Part shown: one piece after another, positions 1 through 8,708 of the stretch
Layout of the letters: the number at the start of each line of letters is the position of its first letter
Numbering within the stretch: position 1 is the stretch's first letter
Assembly: GCA_009691685.1 (NCBI GenBank)
Contig: SIAU01000010.1
Coordinates: forward strand, 1 to 45,120
DNA length: 45,120 nucleotides
Source of the DNA: Opitutales bacterium
GTDB lineage: Bacteria; Verrucomicrobiota; Verrucomicrobiia; Opitutales; UBA953
Direction: 5' to 3'
Notes under the pieces: model-generated
What the model saw: the letters and a program-made list of their open reading frames with translations, nothing else
What the model was told of the DNA's origin: nothing
The model's database searches: none
Made by a program: the position numbers and the translations under genes

Positions 1-1625
1 GTAGATGAGGACGACACACCGGTGTTTAAACCGGTCATCTTGGTTTCAGCAGCGGAACTGAGTGGGAAGAATTCAGTTTCTAAATCGTTCGAACCTGAAT
101 CAGGACGAATTTCTAAAATGCCTTGATTGATGGTGTAAGTGAAGTTGACCTGCTTAGTAATTAAATCGATTGCCTTCTCTAAAGAGACATTACGCAGGGT
201 CATATTCACCGAAGGATTCTTACGGTCTGGATCAATAACTACCATGTTCACGCCTTTATTTTCCTTATCGTAGGATTGGGAAATATTGATGAGCTGGGTA
301 ATCGCGCGATCAAACGGCATGTCGCGGATATTGATTTCGGGTACCGTGATAGAGCGGAGTTTATCAATGGTAGGATCCGTATCAGTCTTGCCGGTGGTGC
401 CTACGACTTCGCGATTGTAGACTTCAGGAAGTTTCCAGCTTTCGTCGAGTAACTCAAACATCTTACCTTTGGTGACGCCACGATTCCATGCACCGGAATT
501 TTCGGAGACGAATTGACGAATGCGAACTTGGAAAGCTTTTGCTTCCGAGTTGTTTGGCTGGTACTGAAGAACTTCGCGATAAGCATCGAGCGCACCGGTG
601 TAATCTCCGTAGAGATAACGAGCGCGACCCTTCACTAAGAGTTCTTCGATTTTTTGATCTTTGGCGCGGAGACCAGGTGAAAGGTCGTCAATATTCTGGT
701 AAGTAGGATCCGCTTTTCTGGCGTCGTACTCTGCACGCAGTGCGACTGCCGCAGCATCATCCACTTCTAAGTTTTTGAAATCTTTGATATAACCATCGGC
801 CTTGGTCATTTCACGGGCCTCGAGGGCGGCGAGGGCACGACGAGAATAAATGGCAGCGACATCGTTTTTAATGCGGGCCGCGAGTTTCGCCGTAGCGATA
901 TTATTAGGCAGACCTTGTTTGGCCTTATCTAATTTTTCTTTTGCGGCATCATAATCTTCATCGCGAATTAAATTTTCGGCCTCAACGACGAGCGCAGTCG
1001 AAGCGCTGATTTTAACCTCATTTAATTTGGCAATACGGTCGATTTCAGCACGTGCAATGGCATCGGTTCCTTGATCACCGGCTTCACGGCGACCCAGAAT
1101 ATCTTGGCGAGTGAGAGCGATTTCATCACGTAATGCTTGCGCGGTAGGATTGTTAGGCAGCGCCCCGTTAGCACCATCGAGAATTCTCAGGGCTTGTTTG
1201 TAATTTGCTTGGTCGGCTGATTCCTTGGCTTTAGCGATAGCGGTCTCCACTTCTCGGTAGAGATTTTGGTGAGATGATTCAACGGTGGCGATGAGGTCAG
1301 TGGGTTTAGCGGGCTCGCTTGGTTTGACCACAACAGGTTCTGCAACAACAGGAGTGCCAGATTTAGTTGCTTCAGCGGCAGAGATTGCTGCGTTAACCGA
1401 GGCTAAGCCCTCTTTGGCACCTTCGTCAGCTTGATCCAATTTTTGGAGCGCTTCATAGCGGTCGCGTGCGGTTTTTAAGTCGCCTTCTTCGCGAGCCTTG
1501 AGTGCCTCGGAAAGAATTTGGGTCTTTTGCTTAATCGGATCGCTGTCCTGAGCGATCAGCGAGCCAACCGCAATGACAGCGGCGAGAGAGGCCCAAGCAA
1601 ATATGTTACGAGTGATAGTTTTCAT
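1..1625 (-). CDS. Secretin-type outer-membrane protein, Amuc_1098-like, partial
   Basis: The frame is open from ATG at 1625 to the left edge, giving about 541 residues without a stop, so the C-terminus is missing. The N-terminus is a signal peptide (hydrophobic residues about 9-25, ending IAQ). A long Ala/Lys/Glu-rich region with TPR-like helices follows (for example ARYLYGDYTGALDAYREVL). A secretin-type short N-domain begins near residue 422 (PEINIRDMPFDRAITQL) and is followed by NMTLRNVSLEKAIDLI. The secretin beta-barrel would lie beyond the edge. It is the last gene of a five-gene minus-strand set whose order matches Akkermansia Amuc_1102 to Amuc_1098, where Amuc_1098 is a large secretin-like protein. 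Likely role: outer-membrane channel of a type IV pilus-like or secretion apparatus. The assignment rests on the N-domain and the neighbours, as the barrel is not visible. Confidence 0.75.
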   Translation of the reverse strand, partial: MKTITRNIFAWASLAAVIAVGSLIAQDSDPIKQKTQILSEALKAREEGDLKTARDRYEALQKLDQADEGAKEGLASVNAAISAAEATKSGTPVVAEPVVVKPSEPAKPTDLIATVESSHQNLYREVETAIAKAKESADQANYKQALRILDGANGALPNNPTAQALRDEIALTRQDILGRREAGDQGTDAIARAEIDRIAKLNEVKISASTALVVEAENLIRDEDYDAAKEKLDKAKQGLPNNIATAKLAARIKNDVAAIYSRRALAALEAREMTKADGYIKDFKNLEVDDAAAVALRAEYDARKADPTYQNIDDLSPGLRAKDQKIEELLVKGRARYLYGDYTGALDAYREVLQYQPNNSEAKAFQVRIRQFVSENSGAWNRGVTKGKMFELLDESWKLPEVYNREVVGTTGKTDTDPTIDKLRSITVPEINIRDMPFDRAITQLINISQSYDKENKGVNMVVIDPDRKNPSVNMTLRNVSLEKAIDLITKQVNFTYTINQGILEIRPDSGSNDLETEFFPLSSAAETKMTGLNTGVSSSS

Positions 1626-1643
1626 CGGAGCTTAAAGGGTAAT

Positions 1644-2567
1644 TTATTTAGTAAGATTGGTATTGGCTTTTTCTTTGGAAGTGGGGAGCGCAGATTTAGG
1701 ATCTACGGGGACAGGTAGGGATAGGACCTGTTGGTCGGATCTTTGGCCCTTTTTGGGGTCGAGAACGTACTTCTTCTCAACGGTCACGGTCTTGTTTACT
1801 AAGTCAATGTCTTTGATAATGTACTGGGCTTTTTCGTACTTAAAATCGTCGCCTTTGTTATGGAAAGTCCATGATTTAGTGGGGTCATCGGTGGCGGTAA
1901 TAACCACATCGATGGTATCCTTAAACTCTAGGGGTTTTTCGTCGTTAATGGCGACTTTGCGACCCAATAATCTGTCATCTAAGACTAAAATCTTTTGTTG
2001 GAATCCATCCGCCTGTTTAACAACCTTATACTCGAGAGGGTAAACCGGAGTCTTATCATTCAGGGGGCGCTTTAAGCGACACTTCTCAAACCATTCCTTG
2101 GTTAAGGTATTTTCAATGGAGAATTCGCGATCCTCTTCTTTGCCAGATTTTCCAGCGACGGTGGAGCGTAAGACGAAGGGATAAGTGGGGTGGCCAACGC
2201 TGACCAGCGAAATACCAAAAGGTGGCAGAGGTATCACCTTCTTATTTGCTGGAACGTACTCGGCTTGAGCAGGATCCCAGGCGATATCAATGGTAGTGAA
2301 GAGATCGTAATCCCAGCCGTCATCGTTTTCTTCCGGAGTAAACCAATCTTTGATTTCTGAATTTAAAGTTAATTTAGGGGTCGTGGGGTATTCAACTCCA
2401 GCAGCGGCTTGTTTTAATTCGGGAATCGCCCTTTCGCGATCCTCTTCAGCAGGAACTAGTGGTTTTACACCGAGGAAACCCGAACTAAGCGCGACGTAGC
2501 CCAAGACCGATAAAATTAATACTCCCAGAGCGGTTAAAAGAACCAGTAAATCTTTTTTGAAATTCAT
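1644..2567 (-). CDS. Membrane-anchored periplasmic protein, Amuc_1099-like
   Basis: This is a 307-residue protein with one N-terminal membrane segment (about residues 8-30) after a short basic start (MNFKKD). The rest is charged and beta-rich, with no catalytic motif I recognise. It lies between the secretin gene (gap 18 bases) and the PilO/Amuc_1100-like gene (gap 15 bases), all on the minus strand. The position and architecture match Amuc_1099, which has no known enzyme activity. It probably acts as a periplasmic link between inner-membrane pilus proteins and the secretin, comparable with PilP, but it lacks the lipobox of a PilP lipoprotein. The identity comes from synteny rather than sequence motifs. 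Confidence 0.65.
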   Translation of the reverse strand: MNFKKDLLVLLTALGVLILSVLGYVALSSGFLGVKPLVPAEEDRERAIPELKQAAAGVEYPTTPKLTLNSEIKDWFTPEENDDGWDYDLFTTIDIAWDPAQAEYVPANKKVIPLPPFGISLVSVGHPTYPFVLRSTVAGKSGKEEDREFSIENTLTKEWFEKCRLKRPLNDKTPVYPLEYKVVKQADGFQQKILVLDDRLLGRKVAINDEKPLEFKDTIDVVITATDDPTKSWTFHNKGDDFKYEKAQYIIKDIDLVNKTVTVEKKYVLDPKKGQRSDQQVLSLPVPVDPKSALPTSKEKANTNLTK

Positions 2568-2582
2568 AGATTAGGAGTGGGG

Positions 2583-3677
2583 TTATTTTTTAGGCTCGGC
2601 TTCAGCGGCAGGCTTATCTTCGGGAGCGTAAAGATAATCGATTTGTAAAGTGATCTCTGAAAAGTTTTGGTTAACGACAACCTTGCGTTCTTCCTTGGCA
2701 GGAGCCGTTGGAGTTGCGGAAGAACCCAGAATAGTAGGGCTTGCCATAAAGTCTAACGGTTCAACGGCCACCAAGCCAGGGGCTGCTAGGTTGGCAATCG
2801 CGTTGGTTCCTAAAACCTTCAGAGACTCGGGCTGTGGGTTACTGATTTCGATTGAAGTGACAACGATGGGACGTCCGCTATTACGGATTTTATTAATGAA
2901 GGTACGCAGCGTGGGCGTCGTCGCGACGAAACGGACGCGGAAAGAAAGTCCTTCAACTAAGGGAGGATTACGAAACGAACGCGTCGGTAAAAATTCGTCA
3001 TTTTCTCCGCGGGCACCTTCAACGGGTCCAAACGTACCCGCATTGGGTTTACCTGCAGCAATCACTTCGTAGGTTTCGATGGGTTCACGATCGATAGAGT
3101 GTAATAAAATGGCACTGCGGTTAGGCGTGGTGGGGCGTGAGTCGGCCAGCGTTTTGAAAAGAAAATCGATAATCTGGATTTGTTGATCAACTTTCGCTAA
3201 GTTCGCACCCTTCGGGGATGTGCCTGGGTTGCGGATGTATCGACGGAAGCCAAATTCACATTTTTCGTTAGTCAGCATGCGAATATCTTTATCCGCGGCG
3301 AGTTTCGTCCACTCATCGACATTCTGTTTGATCGACGAAGCTAAATCCGAACTCGCTAAGTTTTCCTTCCCGACAAATCGGTTCGTGGAGACTCCTGAAA
3401 TAGCCAGGCGAAGATCATCACGTTGTTTCAATAAGGCGTCCGTGTCTTGCTTAGAAGCGTCAACATTTTTGGCGCTTAACGAAACGGCCGGAGAACTTCC
3501 ATCCAGCTCCTGTCCTTTAAGCAGCTTACGGTACCGCGCTAAATTTTTATTTAGTTTATCCTCCGTATCTACTCTTTTGTTGTTCGCTAAAAAGCACAGC
3601 ACTACGCCGGCAACAAAACCTGCCAAGAGCACGGCGATTAAAATATAGAAACCTTTATTCTTTTTAAAATTTTCCAT
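2583..3677 (-). CDS. PilO-like inner-membrane protein, Amuc_1100-like
   Basis: This 364-residue protein has a single N-terminal membrane helix (about residues 10-30), then a Lys/Asp-rich predicted coiled coil (about 35-95), then a mixed alpha/beta region. The C-terminus ends in a beta strand (ITLQIDYLYAP) and a short acidic/lysine tail. This is the PilO architecture and also that of Akkermansia Amuc_1100, the protein known for TLR2 signalling. The position fits: directly downstream of the PilM-like gene (gap 5 bases) and upstream of the Amuc_1099-like gene. Inferred role: structural component of the inner-membrane assembly platform. The sequence is clearly diverged from Amuc_1100, so any immunological property should not be assumed. 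Confidence 0.7.
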   Translation of the reverse strand: MENFKKNKGFYILIAVLLAGFVAGVVLCFLANNKRVDTEDKLNKNLARYRKLLKGQELDGSSPAVSLSAKNVDASKQDTDALLKQRDDLRLAISGVSTNRFVGKENLASSDLASSIKQNVDEWTKLAADKDIRMLTNEKCEFGFRRYIRNPGTSPKGANLAKVDQQIQIIDFLFKTLADSRPTTPNRSAILLHSIDREPIETYEVIAAGKPNAGTFGPVEGARGENDEFLPTRSFRNPPLVEGLSFRVRFVATTPTLRTFINKIRNSGRPIVVTSIEISNPQPESLKVLGTNAIANLAAPGLVAVEPLDFMASPTILGSSATPTAPAKEERKVVVNQNFSEITLQIDYLYAPEDKPAAEAEPKK

Positions 3678-3682
3678 GGCAA

Positions 3683-5446
3683 TTAAAGGGCGTGGTCGGA
3701 TTTAATCACCAGCGTTAAGGTGGTGCGTGGGACGTTGGCCTCCTTGGTGAAATCTACTTTAATTTCATCTTCAGGAATTTCGGCCACGAAGGGGGATTTC
3801 TTAAGGCTTTCGACTAAAGCGGCTTTCCGCTCTTTAAATTCTTGAGCCTTGAAAGATTTTCCAGGGGGAACTTTCTCTAACAAAGTTCGCGTGGTAATGG
3901 TGACCCGAGTAACTTGGGTGGCGACCCTTGAAGCATCGGGCTCGGTACCCGTTGCGACGACAGCAGACTCTCGACGAACCCGCAATTCCTCGATCCAAGT
4001 ATTCTTAGCGGTGAGCACTCGAGATTGTAAATCAGCGAGGAAGATTGGCCAGTGGGGCGAGTTGGAAGCCACAAACTCCAACTGTTGGTTAACCGCTAAA
4101 ACAACGAGCGAGTCTTCCCGGCTTTGCTTGATCGACTTCTGGTAGGCTTCAATTTCGAGAATTTTTTTATCTAAATTTCCGGGCTTGAACTCGACAAATT
4201 GGTCGGGCTTTTTTTCGTCCCATTTCTTCGGGTTTTTCCAGTACTCCGAATTTGACTGTGCGTAGTTATACGTAACGGCGTCAGAAATAGCACTGTAAAT
4301 GAGCCAGGGCGAGAGGGCTAACAATAGCGCGGCGCCCGCGAATTTAATTTTTTGTGATTCGAAACTAATTTGTCCGGCGATATCACGAGGAATTAAATTA
4401 ACGCCGAGGGCCGCTGGTGAAAGTAAGCGAGAGGCTTCCCCGACAACTTCCGAAAGCTGGTGAAGATGCTGCATCACATACTCGGCACTGATATCGGAGC
4501 TCAGTGAAATGACACCGAGCGGATTAAATTCTTCGACCGGTAAGGCGAGTGCTTCGCTCAACTGTTGGCTTAATCCAGGAACTTGGCTACTGCGACCCGT
4601 GATAACAATTTTGGTCGGACGACGGCCCAGGCGCTTGATGCTGATGAGGCGGCGATTGATATCCTGACTCAGGCGACGATTAAAGCTTTGCTTGTTCGCC
4701 TCTAAAATAGCGAACTGCGGATCCGACTCAGGTAATTGAATGACGTGAGTAAAGAAGCCAACCTTAAGAGACTCCGCATTAATCACGGGCTGGCCGGTGT
4801 TATCCGAAATTCCTTGAGTCAGTAAATTACCTCCGAGATTAGCGGCCTGAATACTCGTTCCCTTCGAACTAATAAAACTTAATCCCGTGGTGCGGGCACC
4901 CACGTTGATAAATAAAACTTCGGCATCATCAGCGATACCACCACTGACAAATTGTTGAGCCTGTACATCTAAAATCGGAGCGGCTTGGATGACTTGCGGA
5001 CGAATACCGGTCAAGGCGATCGCGTTAGCAATCCGTCCGGCTTGATCCGTACGCAGAGCAAAAAGTAAAACTTCTGCTTCCACCCCGTCGGTCGACATAA
5101 TCTGACTATCCCAAACCACTTCGTTGAGCGGATAAGGAATATTATTTTGCGCCTCAAAGGCAATGACCTGGGCCTGGCGGGCACTATCTACTTGGGCGAC
5201 TTTTAAAGATTTTTGTAAAAGTAAAAAACTCGGAACGATGATGGTAGCAGTGCCCTTGATATTTTTGCTAGAGGCTAAACGGGTAACCGCACTGGTCGCT
5301 GCATTGATCCATTCTTCGTCGCCCAGTGCAGGAGTTAAGTCCTCGGTATAAAATTGTTCTAAAACTAATTTAGCGCCATCCGCACGAAAGGCCGAAATGG
5401 AAACGTGCGAAGCAGCGAGGTTAACGATTAAATTTTTCTTACTCAT
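3683..5446 (-). CDS. pilM: PilM-like actin-fold protein fused to a PilN-like membrane region, Amuc_1101-like
   Basis: At 587 residues this is much longer than a stand-alone PilM (about 350). Residues 1-350 look like the actin/FtsA-like PilM fold, with NLAASHVSISAFR at the start, FINVGARTTGLSFI near 177 and KIVITGRSSQVPGLSQQL near 280. A membrane helix follows (FAGAALLLALSPWLIYSAI, about 370-388), then a charged, partly coiled region and an alpha/beta C-terminus. That order equals PilN appended to PilM. The usual PilM-PilN partnership joins cytoplasmic PilM to membrane PilN, so one chain could do both jobs. The gene is second in the five-gene set, 15 bases downstream of the Amuc_1102-like gene. 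Confidence 0.78.
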   Translation of the reverse strand: MSKKNLIVNLAASHVSISAFRADGAKLVLEQFYTEDLTPALGDEEWINAATSAVTRLASSKNIKGTATIIVPSFLLLQKSLKVAQVDSARQAQVIAFEAQNNIPYPLNEVVWDSQIMSTDGVEAEVLLFALRTDQAGRIANAIALTGIRPQVIQAAPILDVQAQQFVSGGIADDAEVLFINVGARTTGLSFISSKGTSIQAANLGGNLLTQGISDNTGQPVINAESLKVGFFTHVIQLPESDPQFAILEANKQSFNRRLSQDINRRLISIKRLGRRPTKIVITGRSSQVPGLSQQLSEALALPVEEFNPLGVISLSSDISAEYVMQHLHQLSEVVGEASRLLSPAALGVNLIPRDIAGQISFESQKIKFAGAALLLALSPWLIYSAISDAVTYNYAQSNSEYWKNPKKWDEKKPDQFVEFKPGNLDKKILEIEAYQKSIKQSREDSLVVLAVNQQLEFVASNSPHWPIFLADLQSRVLTAKNTWIEELRVRRESAVVATGTEPDASRVATQVTRVTITTRTLLEKVPPGKSFKAQEFKERKAALVESLKKSPFVAEIPEDEIKVDFTKEANVPRTTLTLVIKSDHAL

Positions 5447-5461
5447 TCTTCAAAAAGTAGA

Positions 5462-6172
5462 TTATTTAGCAGATAAATCTTCCCGAATGAATTCAGGGCT
5501 GGGAGGAACCACGACGGGGACCTCAGGGTAGTTGACGAGGAATTGTGGGCGGAGAATACCAGGATTATTTCCGGCACAGCGGTCAGCGACGTCTTTAGCT
5601 CCATCGAAGTTTTTCTTCTGAGACAAGTCGCGAGAAATAGCACGAGATTGCTCGGCAATTACACTGCCCTTCGCATCAAAAAGTGGCTCCTCATTTCCCG
5701 AGATTTCGGGCTGAACATAATAATAGTCGGGCTCTTTACGAAGGTTGTCGCGCTTTACCACATCCCCCGGTAAATAAAACGAAACGGTGCGCGGTTGGTT
5801 TACTTCGAGGGTTAAAATAGTGACCGCCGAGCGATAATAATTCCAATCTTCGGGCTTCGGCGATTTAGTTTTATAAACCTGCGTGACCGTGAGTTTGATT
5901 TTATCGACCCAGGTTTTATTGAGGGCTTTTGGATCGGGATTATAATTGGCCGCAACCTCTACCTGCATACGATTCCAGGGGTTAATTTGTCCGCCCAATC
6001 TATGCTGAAAAAACTTAACATCCTTAACCACAATCACTGATTTTGAAGTGGTAGACTGGACCTTCTCGGACGCAGTATTGCCCCCTTGTGTGGTAGTCGC
6101 TTGGGCGAACAATCCTGCAGGAAAAAAAACCAACACCAGGAGTACGGTGTGTACGGCTTTATTAAGGGGCAT
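5462..6172 (-). CDS. Exported protein, Amuc_1102-like, first gene of the pilus-type set
   Basis: I start this at ATG 6172, which gives 236 residues beginning with a signal peptide (MPLNKAVHTVLLVLVFFPAG, then LFAQ). The frame is open upstream to a TTG at 6244, but that start would put a charged stretch before the signal peptide and would overlap the operator candidate. The mature part begins with a Thr/Ser-rich spacer and continues as a beta-rich domain with no known catalytic motif. It heads the minus-strand pilus-type set with a promoter candidate at 6188-6217. By position it matches Amuc_1102. Its function is unknown; it could be a periplasmic or surface partner of the secretin complex. Confidence 0.65.
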   Translation of the reverse strand: MPLNKAVHTVLLVLVFFPAGLFAQATTTQGGNTASEKVQSTTSKSVIVVKDVKFFQHRLGGQINPWNRMQVEVAANYNPDPKALNKTWVDKIKLTVTQVYKTKSPKPEDWNYYRSAVTILTLEVNQPRTVSFYLPGDVVKRDNLRKEPDYYYVQPEISGNEEPLFDAKGSVIAEQSRAISRDLSQKKNFDGAKDVADRCAGNNPGILRPQFLVNYPEVPVVVPPSPEFIREDLSAK

Positions 6173-6187
6173 AAGCAATCTATCGGT

Positions 6188-6217
6188 AGGATACGCTACC
6201 TTATTGGCAAATGTAAA
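6188..6217 (-). promoter_or_regulatory. Promoter candidate for the pilus-type gene set
   Basis: Read on the minus strand there is TTTACA (6217-6212), an 18-base spacer and TATCCT (6193-6188), ending 15 bases before the ATG at 6172. It is a fair sigma-70-like match at the only gap upstream of the five genes. Confidence 0.4.
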
Positions 6218-6238
6218 AAGGTGGGAATTGAAATTTAG

Positions 6239-6255
6239 ATGCAAATAACTTGCAT
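6239..6255. promoter_or_regulatory. Dyad operator candidate before the metal ABC importer
   Basis: A perfect 6-base inverted repeat with a 5-base spacer (ATGCAA, ATAAC, TTGCAT) lies 32 bases before the ATG of the substrate-binding protein. A weak plus-strand promoter (TTGAAA at 6228, -10 near 6252) would have its spacer and -10 covered by the dyad, the usual place for a repressor. Zn and Mn importers are typically controlled by Zur or MntR/DtxR-type proteins, so a metal-sensing repressor is the natural guess. No regulator gene is nearby. Confidence 0.45.
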
Positions 6256-6287
6256 ATTAGAGCGGGTCAGGATTTACACCTCAACCT

Positions 6288-7124
6288 ATGCTTCGAATGA
6301 TCACTTTTGGCGGCCTCTTTTTGGGACTCTTTGTTGATGCAAGGGCGCAAATAACTTCGAGCTTCACGATTATTGATTATTGGGTTGGAAAACTGCTGAC
6401 TGAACCGGGTGCAATACATCAATCCATTATCCCAAGCGGCGGAGAACTTCATGGCTATCAATTAACCCCCTCCGATAGTCTAAAACTTTCTAAATCACGG
6501 GTCATCATTGGATTAAACCCCTATTCTGAAACTTGGTTAAACGATTGGATTAAGGCAAATAACCGCTCAGCTTCGGTCATTTGGATTAACGAAAAGTTTG
6601 GTCAGGTATCTCACCCATGGATGAGCCCGGCCATCTCAAAAGCCATGGTAAAAACACTCCACGACGGACTGATGATTCGCAAACTAAGTTCAGAAGTTAA
6701 TCTCAATCAAGTACTTGCAGAAATACATAATACGGAGCTATCTGTGATTCGGGAATTTGCCACTGTTCCGGAAAGTCGCCGAATCATCGTCACCCAGCAC
6801 CCCAATCTGTCGGCCTTTGCTGAAGCATTTAATCTCGAAGTGGCGGGTAGCATCCTCGAAAGCCCCGAAGCGGAATCTGCTGATCCTTCCGCGCAAAACT
6901 ACTCTCAACTCTTAAAATTGATTAAAGCTCGAAACATTCGGGTGATTACCAGCGACGCTGGCCAAAACAATCGCGTCGCCCAACAGCTCGCCAAAGATGC
7001 GAAAATTAACCCGCCCCTTCCCCTCACGGTGGAGTACCTTGAAAAAAGCGGGACCCCAGGCGATACTTGGCCGAGTATGATGTTCACCAATGCCCAGAAA
7101 ATTTCTGAAGCTCTCAAAAAATAA
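6288..7124 (+). CDS. Metal ABC transporter substrate-binding protein (Zn/Mn type)
   Basis: This 278-residue exported protein has a short signal peptide (to about residue 20, DARA) and belongs to the ZnuA/TroA-type cluster A-I binding proteins. Family metal-ligand positions are recognisable: His55 in GELHGYQLTPSD, His109 in SHPWMSP, His171 in TQHPNLSAFAEAF, and probably Asp223 in VITSDAGQ. The His-rich loop common in ZnuA is absent, so Zn and Mn cannot be told apart. Its stop overlaps the ATG of the ATPase gene by one base (TAATG), and the permease follows, giving a complete importer. It would deliver the metal in the periplasm. Confidence 0.88.
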   Translation: MLRMITFGGLFLGLFVDARAQITSSFTIIDYWVGKLLTEPGAIHQSIIPSGGELHGYQLTPSDSLKLSKSRVIIGLNPYSETWLNDWIKANNRSASVIWINEKFGQVSHPWMSPAISKAMVKTLHDGLMIRKLSSEVNLNQVLAEIHNTELSVIREFATVPESRRIIVTQHPNLSAFAEAFNLEVAGSILESPEAESADPSAQNYSQLLKLIKARNIRVITSDAGQNNRVAQQLAKDAKINPPLPLTVEYLEKSGTPGDTWPSMMFTNAQKISEALKK

Positions 7125-7909
7125 TGTCTCCGCCTAAATCCCATTGGCGAAAATTATTTTCGGAAGCCTTTAATAATTTATTTCCGGCCATTCCGTACGC
7201 GGCCCCCGAAAGCAGGGAGTCTGGAGATTGGGCAGTGGAAGTTAAAAATCTCGCCGTGCAGATTAAATCACAGAACTTGCCTGTCTTTTCTAACGTGAGT
7301 TTTGAAATCCCGGTGCACTGTCGCACCGCACTGATTGGTCCCAACGGTTCTGGAAAATCAACTCTACTAAAAACGTTAGCCGGACTTATTCCCCAATATG
7401 CCGGAGAGATTAAATTATTTGGCAGCGAGCCACGACTCGGACGCAGCCGAATTGCCTACTTGGCGCAGAGTCCGCAATTAAATCCTGATTTTCCATTGCA
7501 ACTTAAAAGGCTCGTGCAAATGGGCACCTACGCCCACCACGGATGGTTTGAAGAGTGCCATCATAGCGATGAAAAAGTGGCTTCGACCCTTAAGCTTTTA
7601 GAGTTGGAAGATTTAGTGGATCGCCCGGTGCACAATCTTTCAGGCGGCCAATTGCAACGCGGCCTCTTAGCAAGAGCCGCGGTGCAAGGGGCGGAGATTC
7701 TCCTCTTGGATGAACCTTATGCTGCGCTCGATACGAAAAGTAGAGAGATCGTGGAAAATTTTCTTTTTCACAAAGATAATTCCTTCACCGTGATTATGGC
7801 GACGCATGAAGCGGCGGATTCGCAAAAATTCGATCGAGTGTTGGAGATTTGCGACGGGTGTTTAAAAACCACACACGCCTGTGCAGGGCATAAAAATCAT
7901 CATGCTTAA
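7124..7909 (+). CDS. Metal ABC transporter ATP-binding protein (ZnuC/MntB type)
   Basis: This is a 261-residue ABC ATPase. It shows Walker A (GPNGSGKSTLLK, about 71-82), a Q-loop region (AYLAQSPQLNP), the signature LSGGQLQRG, Walker B (AEILLLDEPYAALD) and a switch His in MATHEA. The tail ends in a His/Cys-containing stretch (CDGCLKTTHACAGHKNHH) that could bind metal. It sits between the binding protein (1-base overlap) and the permease (8-base overlap from ATG 7902), so the three are translated together. It hydrolyses ATP in the cytoplasm to drive metal import. Confidence 0.92.
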   Translation: MSPPKSHWRKLFSEAFNNLFPAIPYAAPESRESGDWAVEVKNLAVQIKSQNLPVFSNVSFEIPVHCRTALIGPNGSGKSTLLKTLAGLIPQYAGEIKLFGSEPRLGRSRIAYLAQSPQLNPDFPLQLKRLVQMGTYAHHGWFEECHHSDEKVASTLKLLELEDLVDRPVHNLSGGQLQRGLLARAAVQGAEILLLDEPYAALDTKSREIVENFLFHKDNSFTVIMATHEAADSQKFDRVLEICDGCLKTTHACAGHKNHHA

Positions 7910-8708
7910 CACCCTCCTCTCCGCCTTTCAGGAAGATTTTTTTCTACGCGCCTTGCTCGCTTTATTTTTGAGCGGGATCTCCGCTGCGTGCCTAGGTTCT
8001 TATATTGTTTTAAGACGCATGTCGTTCATCAGCACCGCCATGACTCATTCGATTTTACCCGGCGTCGTGGGGGCGGTGCTCCTTGGATTTTCGGCCTATT
8101 GGGGCGCGCTCATTGCCGCATTACTCACCGCCGCGGGGATCGCTTGGATTTCATCGCGCAAGGGAAGTAGCGAGGATAGTGCGATTGGCGTGATGTTGTC
8201 CGTGATGTTCGCCCTCGGTATTGCCTTCATGGGCCTATCCCATTCGTGGCGTGATTTTACTGGGCTGCTTTTTGGAAGTATTGTTTCCGTCAGCACTGAA
8301 GATATTGGGGTGATTTTGGGCACCACTTGGATTGTCCTTTTTTGCCAAAGACTCGTGCATAAGGAATTGGAGCTGGCCTCGTTTGACGAAGAATATGCTC
8401 ACCTCTTGGGTGCCAGACCTGGATTACTTAGAGCCGTGCTGCTCATCTTGATTGCCTTAGCGGCCGTGGCTAGCGTCCGCTTAGTGGGAGCACTCCTGAC
8501 GACGGCTCTTTTTATTATTCCTTCAACGACCGGTGCTCTCATCGGAAAAAATCTTAAAGAAGTGATGTTCTGGAGCGTGCTCTGTGCCTGCGGTGGAGGC
8601 ACACTAGGTCTCCTCATTTCCTACTCCTTCCAAGGAATTCCTGCGGGTGCGGCCATCGTCCTCGGCTGTGCAATTCCCTACTTTGTCGTCCGAATCAAAA
8701 ACGCTTAA
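7902..8708 (+). CDS. Metal ABC transporter permease (ABC-3 family, ZnuB-like)
   Basis: A polytopic membrane protein of 268 residues from ATG 7902; a GTG at 7881 in the same frame is possible but would lengthen the overlap with the ATPase. It has about eight hydrophobic segments and family-typical stretches (VLRRMSFISTAMTHSILPGV near the N-terminus, VSVRLVGALLTTALFIIPS-like sequence near residue 190). This is the ABC-3 fold used by ZnuB, MntC and TroC/D permeases. It completes the importer begun at 6288. Its stop overlaps the stop of the convergent Arg/Ser-rich gene by four bases. Confidence 0.9.
   Translation: MLNTLLSAFQEDFFLRALLALFLSGISAACLGSYIVLRRMSFISTAMTHSILPGVVGAVLLGFSAYWGALIAALLTAAGIAWISSRKGSSEDSAIGVMLSVMFALGIAFMGLSHSWRDFTGLLFGSIVSVSTEDIGVILGTTWIVLFCQRLVHKELELASFDEEYAHLLGARPGLLRAVLLILIALAAVASVRLVGALLTTALFIIPSTTGALIGKNLKEVMFWSVLCACGGGTLGLLISYSFQGIPAGAAIVLGCAIPYFVVRIKNA

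Noticed and set aside
5462-6244. Start of the Amuc_1102-like gene at TTG 6244
   Set aside because: This would put a charged stretch before the signal peptide and overlap the operator dyad; ATG 6172 fits better.
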